From: CAG-791 sp002392385
GTDB taxonomy: Bacteria > Bacillota > Clostridia > Lachnospirales > Lachnospiraceae
Reading direction: 5' to 3'
NCBI GenBank assembly: GCA_946616295.1
Contig: CAMOIU010000001.1
Coordinates: 56,476 to 120,475 of the forward strand
DNA: 64,000 bases
A program made the position numbers and the translations under genes. Shown piece after piece: positions 28,505 through 36,179 of the stretch. Below the pieces are notes generated by a model. The model was given only the letters and a program-made list of their open reading frames with translations. It ran no database searches and had not been told where the DNA came from. The stretch's first letter is position 1; every line of letters begins with the position of its first letter.

Positions 28505-29896
28505 ATGAAATCCTTACAGATCGGTAAAGGAACAGAATATGATCTCAGAATAAGGGGCATCAAAATCCTGAATGTGCTCTTGATAGCCGGCAGCTTTGCA
28601 GCCATGTGGAAACTGTTCTACATGGATGCTTTTCTCTTGATGATCCCTACGGATGGGAGGCTGCTTGCCGGATGGTTCCCGCCATTCCTGTTCATGCTGT
28701 TCTACTGTATGAACGGAAGGATCTACGATGCGTTCCTGGTATCCTATAACCGTGTGGGAGAGATGGTTTACAGCCAGATGCTGTCGGCAGTGATCTCCGG
28801 CATATATGTTTATTTGGGATGTTCGGCATTATCCGGCAGAATCCTTGCCATTCTCCCCTTCATTCTGGTTCTTGTGGTACAGCTTATAATATCCGCCCTA
28901 TGGTGCTGGGCGGCCAATAAATGGTATTACAGGATGTACGCACCTCGCCGTACAGCCATCATATGGGATATGAGGAAAGATCTGGAGGAGATCCTTCGCC
29001 AGCATGAGCTGGAAAGGAAATTTTCCGTGGAAATGATCCTGCATGTGACAGACTGCCTGGATGATCTGGACCAGCTGCGGGGAATGGATGCCGTATTCCT
29101 TACGGGCATTCACAGTTCCGACCGGAATAGGATCATAAAGTTCTGTGTGGAAGAGGACATTACGGCTTTCATTATTCCGAGGGTCGGGGATACGCTGATG
29201 AGCGGAGCACGAAAAGTACACATGCTGCACCTGCCGCTCCTGCGTCTCACGAGATTTTCGCCTTCTCCGGAATATCGGATCCTTAAGAGGTCCGGCGATA
29301 TCCTGTTGTCGCTGGCAGCTCTTTTGCTCCTGTCTCCGGTCATGCTTATCACGGCCATATGTATCTATGCGGAAGACGGGGGACCGGTCTTCTACCGGCA
29401 GGACAGGCTTACCAAGGATGGCAGAGTCTTTCGGATATTAAAATTCCGTTCGATGCGGGTGGATGCAGAGAAGGATGGTGTGGCGCGGCTCTCCAGCGGC
29501 GCTGCGGATAGACGTATTACCCGGATCGGGCGCCGCATCCGGAGTGTGAGGATCGATGAATTGCCGCAGCTGTTTAATGTGCTCAAAGGTGACATGTCCC
29601 TCGTAGGACCGCGGCCGGAACGTCCGGAAATCGCAGAGATCTATGCGAGAGCGATGCCGGAATTCAGGCTGCGGCTGCAGTGCAAAGCTGGAATCACTGG
29701 GCTTGCACAGGTATATGGCAAGTACAGCACCGGACCATACGACAAGCTGCAGATGGACCTGATGTATATAGAAAACCCGAGGATTACGGAGGATCTGCGG
29801 ATCCTGCTGGCAACATTGAAGATCCTTTTTATGCCGGAGAGTACCGAAGGTATACAGGAAGGAAAGAGGATAGCAGGCGAGGAAAAAGAATCGTGA
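28505..29896 (+). CDS. Undecaprenyl-phosphate sugar phosphotransferase (initiating transferase)
   Basis: A 463-residue polyisoprenyl-phosphate hexose-1-phosphate transferase. About four N-terminal membrane segments, a degenerate nucleotide-binding-like middle part, then the bacterial sugar transferase domain from about residue 258: KRSGDILLSLAALLLLSP, PVFYRQDR, LKFRSMR, DELPQLFNVLKGDMSLVGPRPE and KAGITGLAQV. It loads the first sugar phosphate onto undecaprenyl phosphate. The ATG at 28505 with GGAGAAAG before it is chosen; the frame is open for 120 bases upstream inside the polymerase gene. It is the last gene of the locus, although it catalyses the first step. Confidence 0.9.
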   Translation: MKSLQIGKGTEYDLRIRGIKILNVLLIAGSFAAMWKLFYMDAFLLMIPTDGRLLAGWFPPFLFMLFYCMNGRIYDAFLVSYNRVGEMVYSQMLSAVISGIYVYLGCSALSGRILAILPFILVLVVQLIISALWCWAANKWYYRMYAPRRTAIIWDMRKDLEEILRQHELERKFSVEMILHVTDCLDDLDQLRGMDAVFLTGIHSSDRNRIIKFCVEEDITAFIIPRVGDTLMSGARKVHMLHLPLLRLTRFSPSPEYRILKRSGDILLSLAALLLLSPVMLITAICIYAEDGGPVFYRQDRLTKDGRVFRILKFRSMRVDAEKDGVARLSSGAADRRITRIGRRIRSVRIDELPQLFNVLKGDMSLVGPRPERPEIAEIYARAMPEFRLRLQCKAGITGLAQVYGKYSTGPYDKLQMDLMYIENPRITEDLRILLATLKILFMPESTEGIQEGKRIAGEEKES

Positions 29897-29994
29897 ACAG
29901 AACAGTATGGAGAAAAACAGGGACGCACTGAAAGAATTCATGACCGGCCGTAACTGTCCGGAACTGCCCCTGCCCTGTCAGCGGCGCGCGGTCA

Positions 29995-30023
29995 TTGACA
30001 GCCTCTCAAAAGTCGGAGATACT
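29995..30023 (+). promoter_or_regulatory. Promoter of the cytidylyltransferase gene
   Basis: TTGACA (29995-30000, perfect), a 17-base spacer, then GATACT (30018-30023, four of six). Transcription would start near 30030, giving a leader of about 80 bases. The rest of the 29897-30111 interval holds only a 40-codon open frame (29907-30029) with no ribosome binding site. Confidence 0.5.
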
Positions 30024-30111
30024 GTATAGAGATACGTTTGAATCGCCTCTGAACCCGGACAGAAGAGTTAGAGCAGACAGAATAGACACGTAAGACAGAA
30101 TGGAGAGAAGA

Positions 30112-30543
30112 ATGAAGAAATACAGGATCGGTTACACCTGCGGCGTTTTTGATCTGTTCCATGTGGGACACCTGAATCTTCTGGAGCGCTGCAAGGAGAT
30201 GTGCGATTATCTGATCGTCGGCGTGTGCGACGACACCTATGTGCGGGAGATCAAACACAAGGAGCCCGTGATCCCCGAGAACGACCGCGTGCGGATCCTG
30301 AAGGCCCTCAAGGTGGTGGACGATGCCGTGCTGGTGGATATCCCCACTACGGACGACAAGATGCTGGCGCTCGAGAAGTTCAAGTTCCATGTCCTCTTCT
30401 CGGGAGATGACTGGAAGGGCTCCGAGCGCTACAGACGCACGGAGGAGCAGTTCGCCAAGTGCGGCGCGGCCATCGAGTACCTGCCCTATACCCACGGCGT
30501 CTCCACGACCCAGATCAAGGAAGATATGGAGAAGCAGCAGTAA
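30112..30543 (+). CDS. Glycerol-3-phosphate cytidylyltransferase-like protein (TagD family)
   Basis: A 143-residue cytidylyltransferase that would make a CDP-alcohol such as CDP-glycerol from CTP. GVFDLFHVGHLNLLERC holds the HxGH motif (His17, His20), and THGVSTTQIKE matches the R/H-x-x-G-[IV]-STT motif that binds CTP. The ATG at 30112 is chosen (GGAGAG just upstream, and family members begin at MKK-x-x-x-x-G-x-FD); an ATG at 30100 adds four residues. It lies beside the polysaccharide locus but is GC-rich and has its own promoter and terminator. A choline-phosphate cytidylyltransferase role is an alternative, given the two LicD genes nearby. Confidence 0.85.
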   Translation: MKKYRIGYTCGVFDLFHVGHLNLLERCKEMCDYLIVGVCDDTYVREIKHKEPVIPENDRVRILKALKVVDDAVLVDIPTTDDKMLALEKFKFHVLFSGDDWKGSERYRRTEEQFAKCGAAIEYLPYTHGVSTTQIKEDMEKQQ

Positions 30544-30564
30544 GCGGACAGGCCCTTAAAAACT

Positions 30565-30616
30565 GAAAAAACGGCGGGAAACAGGTGAATTGCCACTTGT
30601 ACACCCGCCGTTTTTA
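30565..30616 (+). terminator. Rho-independent terminator after the cytidylyltransferase
   Basis: AAAAAACGGCGGG (30566-30578) pairs with CCCGCCGTTTTT (30604-30615), with an inner stem CAGGTG/CACTTG. A-rich and T-rich edges on both sides mean it could work in both directions, but the next plus-strand genes need their own promoter downstream. Confidence 0.85.
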
Positions 30617-30739
30617 TGATACATTATAAGTCCGTGGGACCAGATCCCCGTAATATTATCCTTGTTCTTAAGATATCGGACGGCGCATTCCCAGCCGGAC
30701 GAGAAGGTAAGAGCCAGAGACCGGAAGGAGGTAAGACAC
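30616..30739 (+). promoter_or_regulatory. rpsF leader and likely promoter region
   Basis: Between the terminator and rpsF. TTGCCA (30590-30595) and TATGAT (30615-30620) with a 19-base spacer would form a sub-optimal promoter overlapping the terminator. In the leader GTCCG (30631-30635) can pair with CGGAC (30676-30680). Many bacteria carry an S6:S18-binding autoregulatory leader at this spot; whether this is one would need comparison with the known family. AAGGAGG (30725-30731) precedes the rpsF ATG by eight bases. Confidence 0.35.
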
Positions 30740-31030
30740 ATGAGCAAGTATGAGTTAGCCGTTGTTGTGACTGCGCAGATCGATGATGAAGCCAGAGCAG
30801 CGGTCGTCGACAGATGCAAGGCGCTGATCGAGAGATTCGGCGGCACCGTTGAGAACGTGGACGACTGGGGCAAGAAGAAGCTCGCCTATGAGATCCAGAA
30901 GATGAATGAAGGATATTACTACTTCATCACTTTCTCGGCAGAGGGTGCTTCCATCGTGGAGATCGAACACCGCATGCGTATCATGGACAATGTCATCAGA
31001 TATCTGTGTGTTAAGAAAGACGAGGCATAA
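30740..31030 (+). CDS. rpsF: 30S ribosomal protein S6
   Basis: A 96-residue S6, which binds the central domain of 16S rRNA together with S18. It shows the family's YELAVVV strand, the WGKKKLAYEIQK-type segment and YYYFITF, followed by IMDNVIRYL. The start at 30740 is fixed by AAGGAGG eight bases upstream; the frame is open for 78 bases more but without family similarity. First gene of the conserved rpsF-ssb-rpsR operon. Confidence 0.97.
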   Translation: MSKYELAVVVTAQIDDEARAAVVDRCKALIERFGGTVENVDDWGKKKLAYEIQKMNEGYYYFITFSAEGASIVEIEHRMRIMDNVIRYLCVKKDEA

Positions 31031-31057
31031 CTCTCTTAACAGAAAGCAGAGGTCAGA

Positions 31058-31600
31058 ATGAACAGAGTTATATTGATGGGACGCTTGACCAGAGATCCCG
31101 ATATCCGTTACACCCAGGGCGACAGCCAGATGTGCATCGCGCGTTATACGCTGGCGGTGGACAGGCGGTTCAGCCGGAACAATAATGACGGACAGAACGC
31201 GGATTTCATTTCCTGCGTGGCTTTCGGCCGGTCCGGTGAGTTTGCGGACAAGTATCTCCGCAAGGGAACCAAGATCGCTGTTACCGGAAGACTTCAGACA
31301 GGAAGCTATACCAACAAGGACGGCGTGAAGGTCTATACCACGGATGTCGTGGTGGAGGACCAGGAATTCGCCGAGAGCAAGAATGCCTCTCAGAGCAGCA
31401 AGAATTATGGCGGCAGGGATAACCGCGACAGCTACGGCGGCAGCCGCGGCGGTTACCAGGAGAGACCGGCCCGTGATCAGGACGCCCGGACTTCGGGCGG
31501 CTACAACGCTCCGCAGGACAGCAGAGACCAGCAGGCGGACGCGATCGACGGCTTTATGAACATTCCGGACGGTATCGATGAAGAGCTTCCCTTCACCTGA
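31058..31600 (+). CDS. ssb: Single-stranded DNA-binding protein
   Basis: A 180-residue SSB with an N-terminal OB fold (about 1-108, beginning MNRVILMGRLTRDPDIRYT), a flexible Gly/Arg/Ser/Gln-rich linker (about 115-165) and the acidic tip DGIDEELPFT that recruits repair and replication partners. It sits between rpsF and rpsR as in most Firmicutes. Confidence 0.97.
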   Translation: MNRVILMGRLTRDPDIRYTQGDSQMCIARYTLAVDRRFSRNNNDGQNADFISCVAFGRSGEFADKYLRKGTKIAVTGRLQTGSYTNKDGVKVYTTDVVVEDQEFAESKNASQSSKNYGGRDNRDSYGGSRGGYQERPARDQDARTSGGYNAPQDSRDQQADAIDGFMNIPDGIDEELPFT

Positions 31601-31620
31601 GTATTTTTAAGGAGGAAGAT

Positions 31621-31884
31621 ATGGCTTTCAACAGAGAAGGCAGAGCGGATGCGCCCTTCAAAAAGAGAGGCGGCTTCCATAGAAAGAAGAAAGTCTGTGT
31701 GTTCTGCGGCAAGGACAGCACGATCGATTACAAGGACGTTGCCAAGCTCCGCAAGTATGTTTCCGAGAGCGGAAAGATCCTTCCCAGAAGGATCACCGGC
31801 ACCTGCTCCACACACCAGACCGCGCTTACCACAGCCATCAAGAGAGCCCGTCACGTGGCCCTGATGCCTTACAGCGAGCGCTGA
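31621..31884 (+). CDS. rpsR: 30S ribosomal protein S18
   Basis: An 87-residue S18, basic, with the DYKDVAKLRKYVSESGKILPRR core that contacts 16S rRNA and S6, and an N-terminal CVFC pair that suggests the zinc-type form. AAGGAGG lies just before the ATG. Last gene of the operon, followed by a strong terminator. Confidence 0.96.
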   Translation: MAFNREGRADAPFKKRGGFHRKKKVCVFCGKDSTIDYKDVAKLRKYVSESGKILPRRITGTCSTHQTALTTAIKRARHVALMPYSER

Positions 31885-31913
31885 GCATGACCCCATAAGG
31901 GACAGCAGATGCA

Positions 31914-31946
31914 GGCTGTCGCACCCTTCGGTGCGGCAGCCTTTTT
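31914..31946 (+). terminator. Rho-independent terminator of the rpsF-ssb-rpsR operon
   Basis: GGCTGTCGCACC (31914-31925), loop CTTC, then GGTGCGGCAGCC (31930-31941) with one wobble pair, followed by TTTTT (31942-31946). The rest of the gap to 32069 holds no clear element apart from a possible extended -10 (TGGTACTCT, 32009-32017). Confidence 0.93.
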
Positions 31947-32069
31947 CATACCATCAGGCCGGCAGCGGGAGATTTCATAAAGAATTTCTATTTCCTGCGG
32001 CCCCGGTGTGGTACTCTGTTAGAGGAAACAATTAAAGGCACCCGCGCAGATCGCAGTAAGGTACAGACG

Positions 32070-33008
32070 ATGAGCATGCAGGACTGGCTGGACGACCCGG
32101 AAAACAGAATTGCCTATGAACAGTTCCTGGAGGACTGTGAGCCCGCACAGGAGGAGAGGCCGCGAAGGCGCACCGTCCGCAGGCGGGAGACAGGCGCACA
32201 GTCGACACGGCGGGAGACAGGTACATTGCCTGTACGGCGGCGGAGAATGACCGGCAGGAGGCGCAGGCGCCGCTTAAAGCTGCGCAGAGTGCTGGGACTT
32301 GCGCTGCGGGTCCTTATTGCGGTGGTCATCGTGGGCGGTCTGATCATGCTTGCCAGGAACGTGAAGTTGCCTTTTCAGATCCCCGGGGTCGGGACCGGCA
32401 CGGAGACGGAGACCGCCGATGAGACGGGGGTCGGAATTGTCGGACAGGGACAGACGGGAGAGGCGGAGGACGATGATGCGCGCTGGTACGGCGCCCCGCC
32501 CATCTATGTACAGCTCCTGACGCCCAACGAGTATTCCAGGCCCCAGATCCCCCTGACGGAGGTGAACGGCATCGTCATCCACTATACGGCCAATCCGGGG
32601 TCCGGCGCCCAGAACAACAGGGACTACTTCGAGAGCCTGGCCGAGACCGGCGAGAATTCCGTGAGCAGCCATTTTGTCATCGGTCTGGACGGAGAGATCA
32701 TCCAGTGCATTCCCTGCGACGAGGTCGCCTATGCCTCCAATGAGCGCAACAGCGACACGATCTCCATCGAATGCTGCCACCCCGATGAGACCGGCGCTTT
32801 CAATGAGGCCACCTATGATTCTATGGTCAGGCTCACCGCCTGGCTGTGCAGGGATCAGGGACTGACATCCGAGGACGTGATCCGCCACTATGACGTGACA
32901 GGCAAGGACTGTCCGCGGTATTTTGTCCAGAATGAAGACGCCTGGCTGCAGTTCAGGGCGGACGTGCAGAACAGGCTGGAAGAGCTGGAAGCGGGAACGG
33001 CATTATAA
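32070..33008 (+). CDS. Membrane-anchored N-acetylmuramoyl-L-alanine amidase
   Basis: A 312-residue protein that would cut the bond between muramic acid and the stem peptide of peptidoglycan. An Arg-rich cytoplasmic segment (about 29-72) precedes a membrane anchor (about 73-96) and an acidic/Gly/Thr linker. The amidase_2/PGRP-type zinc domain follows, with ligands His171 (HYTANPG), His273 (HYDVTGKDCP) and Cys281, matching the T7 lysozyme-like metal site. The catalytic domain lies outside the membrane. It precedes the DUF896 gene by 26 bases. Confidence 0.9.
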   Translation: MSMQDWLDDPENRIAYEQFLEDCEPAQEERPRRRTVRRRETGAQSTRRETGTLPVRRRRMTGRRRRRRLKLRRVLGLALRVLIAVVIVGGLIMLARNVKLPFQIPGVGTGTETETADETGVGIVGQGQTGEAEDDDARWYGAPPIYVQLLTPNEYSRPQIPLTEVNGIVIHYTANPGSGAQNNRDYFESLAETGENSVSSHFVIGLDGEIIQCIPCDEVAYASNERNSDTISIECCHPDETGAFNEATYDSMVRLTAWLCRDQGLTSEDVIRHYDVTGKDCPRYFVQNEDAWLQFRADVQNRLEELEAGTAL

Positions 33009-33034
33009 AGAAAATACAGAAAGAAGCAGAGATC

Positions 33035-33247
33035 ATGACGGAAGAGAGAATCGCCAGGATCAATGAACTGGCAAGGAAATCCAAGACCGCGGAAGGACTG
33101 ACGGAGGAGGAGAGAGAAGAACAGAAGCAGCTCCGCCAGGCCTATATCGCGGATATTCGCAGAAATCTCCGGGGACAGCTGGAGAACATTACGATCGTGG
33201 AACCTGATGGCAGCCTTACACCAGTGAGAAGCAAGAAAAGGTCTTAA
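33035..33247 (+). CDS. DUF896 family protein (YnzC-like)
   Basis: A 70-residue, highly charged helical protein of the DUF896/UPF0291 family: RINELARKSKTAEGLTEEER then RQAYIADIRRNLRGQL. B. subtilis YnzC is a two-helix bundle with no firmly known function. The ribosome binding site is weak. It lies between the amidase and DUF362 genes. Confidence 0.88.
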   Translation: MTEERIARINELARKSKTAEGLTEEEREEQKQLRQAYIADIRRNLRGQLENITIVEPDGSLTPVRSKKRS

Positions 33248-33260
33248 AGGAGGTTTTACC

Positions 33261-34259
33261 ATGGCAGCGAAGATCAAGGCAGGCACCGGCGGCGACAGAT
33301 ATGTGCCCTATGCAGAGCGCACAGGAGAGGAGTCTGTAGTCTATTTCACACGCGACCTCTCCCCGGAGGGGCTTCGCAGGATCTATAAGAAGGTCTGCGC
33401 CGGTCTTACCGGCAGGACGGCGATCAAACTGCACACCGGCGAGAAGAACGGGCCCAACATCATTCCCAGGCCCTGGGTCAGGCACCTGATCGAGACGGAG
33501 CTGCCGGAGGCGGTGATCGTCGACACCAACACCTTCTATCCCGGTGACAGGGACAGCACAGAGAAACACAGAGAGACCATTCGCGTCAACGGCTGGACCT
33601 TCGCGCCGGTGGATATCCTGGATGAGGAAGGAACCACCCGCTTCCCCGTAAAGGGCGGCAAGTGGATCGATGAGATCTCCGTGGGCAGTCACCTGGCGGA
33701 CTATGACTCCATGCTGGTCCTCACTCATTTCAAGGGCCATGTCATGGGCGGCTTCGGCGGCTCCAACAAGAACATCGGCATCGGCTGTGCGGACGCGCTG
33801 GTGGGCAAGGCCCAGATCCACACCCGCACCGGCAAGTTCAACCACTGGGATATCGCCCAGGAGGAGCTGATGGAGCGTATGGCGGAGTCCTCCAAGGGCA
33901 CCGTGGACCATTTCGGCAGCCATATCACCTTCATCAACGTCCTGCGCAACATGTCGGTCTCCTGCGACTGCGAAGGCGTTGCGGCCCAGCCGGTGGTCAC
34001 GCCCAATATCGGCATCGTGGCCTCCACGGATATCCTGGCGGCGGACCAGGCCAGCGTGGACCTCGTCTTTGCCCTGCCGGAAGCTGACAAGAAGGCTCTG
34101 ACGGAGCGGATGATCACCCGCCACGGCCTGCGCCAGCTCACCTATATGAAGGAACTGGGCATGGGCAATGACCGCTACATCCTGGTCGACCTCGACAACG
34201 AAGAGGAGAGGATCACCCCCGCGGACGCCGTGAAGGATGTCGTGCCTTTCGAGGGATGA
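33261..34259 (+). CDS. DUF362 domain-containing protein
   Basis: A 332-residue DUF362 protein. The domain is marked by KLHTGEKNGPNIIPRPWV near residue 56, LVLTHFKGHVMGGFGGSNKNIGIG (about 154-177) and a C-terminal segment about a specific upload of substrate or metal not known. Many family members carry 4Fe-4S clusters at the C-terminus; none is visible here. AAAGGAGG (33246-33253) precedes the ATG. The function of the family is unproven, and no operon partner explains it. Confidence 0.8.
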   Translation: MAAKIKAGTGGDRYVPYAERTGEESVVYFTRDLSPEGLRRIYKKVCAGLTGRTAIKLHTGEKNGPNIIPRPWVRHLIETELPEAVIVDTNTFYPGDRDSTEKHRETIRVNGWTFAPVDILDEEGTTRFPVKGGKWIDEISVGSHLADYDSMLVLTHFKGHVMGGFGGSNKNIGIGCADALVGKAQIHTRTGKFNHWDIAQEELMERMAESSKGTVDHFGSHITFINVLRNMSVSCDCEGVAAQPVVTPNIGIVASTDILAADQASVDLVFALPEADKKALTERMITRHGLRQLTYMKELGMGNDRYILVDLDNEEERITPADAVKDVVPFEG

Positions 34260-34356
34260 CCGGGGGCTAAGGAGGGCCGCCCGCACTCTGGCCTTTGTCC
34301 GGACAAGACCGTCAGATTGTACGAAAGCAAGGACATTGTCAGCCTCTTAACAGTCA

Positions 34357-34386
34357 TTTACAACTAAACATTCTGTATAGTATAAT
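34357..34386 (+). promoter_or_regulatory. Promoter of the oligopeptide transporter operon
   Basis: TTTACA (34357-34362), an 18-base spacer, then a perfect TATAAT (34381-34386). Transcription should begin near 34392, at the first bases of the structured leader. Confidence 0.75.
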
Positions 34387-34389
34387 GTT

Positions 34390-34438
34390 CCCGCGCAGAG
34401 GGCGGTACCCAAAGGGCTGCACCTGATTCCTGCGCGGG
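34390..34438 (+). promoter_or_regulatory. Structured 5' leader of the oligopeptide transporter operon
   Basis: CCCGCGCAG (34390-34398) pairs perfectly with CTGCGCGGG (34430-34438). Inside, AGG/CCT, GCGG/CTGC and CCC-AAA-GGG can continue the stem with small bulges (TA, A and GATTC). The element begins at the predicted transcription start and lies about 60 bases before the binding-protein gene. I do not match it to a known riboswitch class; it could stabilise the mRNA or regulate it. Confidence 0.5.
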
Positions 34439-34497
34439 GACATTTTATATTTCCACACACTGACCCACGGAGAGAGGCAGTGATGAAAGGAGAAGAA

Positions 34498-36060
34498 ATG
34501 AGAAAAGTGAATAAGACAGGCGGAAGACTTCTGCGGGCACTTGCGGCCGCAGGTCTTGCGGCGGCGCTCCTGGTGACAGGCTGCGGCGGCGCGGGCACCA
34601 GCAGCACAGGAGGCGCCGAGCAGGAGAAGACCGAGCGGCAGAAGAACAATGAGATCGTCATCGGCATCCCCCAGGATCTGGACGATACACTGGATCCTCA
34701 TTATACGGTGGGCGCCGGCACCCGCGAGGTGATGTTCAACGTCTTTGAGGGACTGGTCAAGCCCGACAGCGCGGGCAACCTGAATCCCGCGGTGGCGGAG
34801 GACGTGCAGATCTCCGAGGACGGTCTGGTCTATACCTTCCCGATCCGCCAGGGCGTGAAGTTCCACAACGGCGACACCGTGGAGCCCGCGGACGTAGTAT
34901 ATTCCATCCAGCGCAACATCGAGGATGAGGACGGCACCAACCTGATCCCTGCGCTGGCAGCCATCGATCATATCGACAGCACCGACACAGAGGTCATCAT
35001 CACACTGACGGCTCCCAATCCGGAGTTCCTGTCCTACCTGACCCTGGCCATCCTTCCCGCCGATTATGACGGACAGGCCACGGCGCCTGTGGGCACCGGC
35101 CCCTACAAGTTCGTTTCCAGAGCGGCCCAGGACAATATCGTTCTCGAGCGCTTCGAAGACTACTGGGGCGAAGGCGGCCACGTGGACAAGGTGACCTACA
35201 AGGTCATCGAGACCTCGGACGGTCTGGTCCAGGGCCTTCAGAGCGGCGCGCTGGATCTGGTCTCCCACATGACCTCGACCCAGACCTCTCAGCTGGATGA
35301 GGGAAGCTTCCACGTCGAGGAAGGCACCATGAACCTGGTGCAGGCTCTCTATCTCAACAACGCCGAGAAGCCCTTCGACGATGTCCGCGTAAGGCAGGCT
35401 CTCTGCTACGCGGTGGACCGTCAGGATATCCTGGACCTGGCTTTCGACGGCTACGGCCACCTGCTGGGCTCCTCCATGTTCCCTGCTTTTGCCAAGTATT
35501 ACGACGAGTCCCTGACAGATTACTACACCTATGATCCCGACAAGGCCATGGAGCTTCTCAAGGAAGCCGGCTATGAAGACGGATTCGACATGACCATCAC
35601 CGTTCCCAAGAACTATCAGTCTCACGTGGACACCGCCCAGGTCATCGCTGACCAGCTTAACAAGGTGGGCATCCGCGCCAAGCTGGATACGGTGGAGTGG
35701 AACACCTGGGTGCAGGATGTCAATACGGACCACAAGTTCCAGACGACGGTCATCGGCTTCGATGCCAAGACCCTGACTGCCAGCGCCATGCTGAGCCGGT
35801 GGGTCTCCGATTCGCCCAAGAACGTGATCAACTACAACAACAGCGAGTATGACGAGCTGTTCGCCAAGGCTTCCTCGACCTACGATGACGCCGAGCAGAC
35901 ACAGATCTACAAGGAGATGGAGCGCAATCTCGCCGAGAACGCCGCGAATGTCTACATTCAGGATATGGCGGATCTCGTTACCATGAGAAACGGCCTCACA
36001 GGCCTGCAGTTCTATCCTCTCTACGTGCTGGATGTTTCCAAACTGCAGTGGGAGGAGTGA
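34498..36060 (+). CDS. Oligopeptide-type ABC transporter, substrate-binding lipoprotein
   Basis: A 520-residue SBP family 5 protein (OppA/DppA-like) tethered outside the membrane. The signal peptide ends in the lipobox LVTGC (Cys about 25). Family motifs include an early IVIGIPQDLDDTLDPHY, GVKFHNGDTVEPADVVYS and RQALCYAVDRQDIL. The ATG at 34498 is chosen because AAAGGAG lies five bases upstream; GTG 34480 and ATG 34483 are in frame. It heads a complete five-gene transporter operon. Peptide, dipeptide or nickel specificity cannot be decided from sequence. Confidence 0.9.
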   Translation: MRKVNKTGGRLLRALAAAGLAAALLVTGCGGAGTSSTGGAEQEKTERQKNNEIVIGIPQDLDDTLDPHYTVGAGTREVMFNVFEGLVKPDSAGNLNPAVAEDVQISEDGLVYTFPIRQGVKFHNGDTVEPADVVYSIQRNIEDEDGTNLIPALAAIDHIDSTDTEVIITLTAPNPEFLSYLTLAILPADYDGQATAPVGTGPYKFVSRAAQDNIVLERFEDYWGEGGHVDKVTYKVIETSDGLVQGLQSGALDLVSHMTSTQTSQLDEGSFHVEEGTMNLVQALYLNNAEKPFDDVRVRQALCYAVDRQDILDLAFDGYGHLLGSSMFPAFAKYYDESLTDYYTYDPDKAMELLKEAGYEDGFDMTITVPKNYQSHVDTAQVIADQLNKVGIRAKLDTVEWNTWVQDVNTDHKFQTTVIGFDAKTLTASAMLSRWVSDSPKNVINYNNSEYDELFAKASSTYDDAEQTQIYKEMERNLAENAANVYIQDMADLVTMRNGLTGLQFYPLYVLDVSKLQWEE

Positions 36061-36097
36061 TCTCCTGAAAACGAAACCGGAGCGACGTCCGGAGGAA

Positions 36098-36125
36098 CCC
36101 GTGCGGCATGCATATGCCGCACGGG
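36098..36125 (+). terminator. Intra-operon 12-bp hairpin after the binding-protein gene
   Basis: CCCGTGCGGCAT (36098-36109), loop GCAT, then ATGCCGCACGGG (36114-36125), all paired. No T-run follows. Such a hairpin between a binding-protein gene and its permeases typically protects the upstream mRNA and lowers downstream expression, giving excess binding protein. Confidence 0.65.
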
Positions 36126-36179
36126 CCTTCGTGCGCCGCTCCTTTGCGTGAACTGGGGCGTACAGACGGAGGACGTGTT

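Noticed and set aside
29907..30029. 40-codon open frame after the initiating transferase
   Set aside because: No ribosome binding site, no recognisable similarity, and the best promoter of the next gene (29995-30023) lies inside it.
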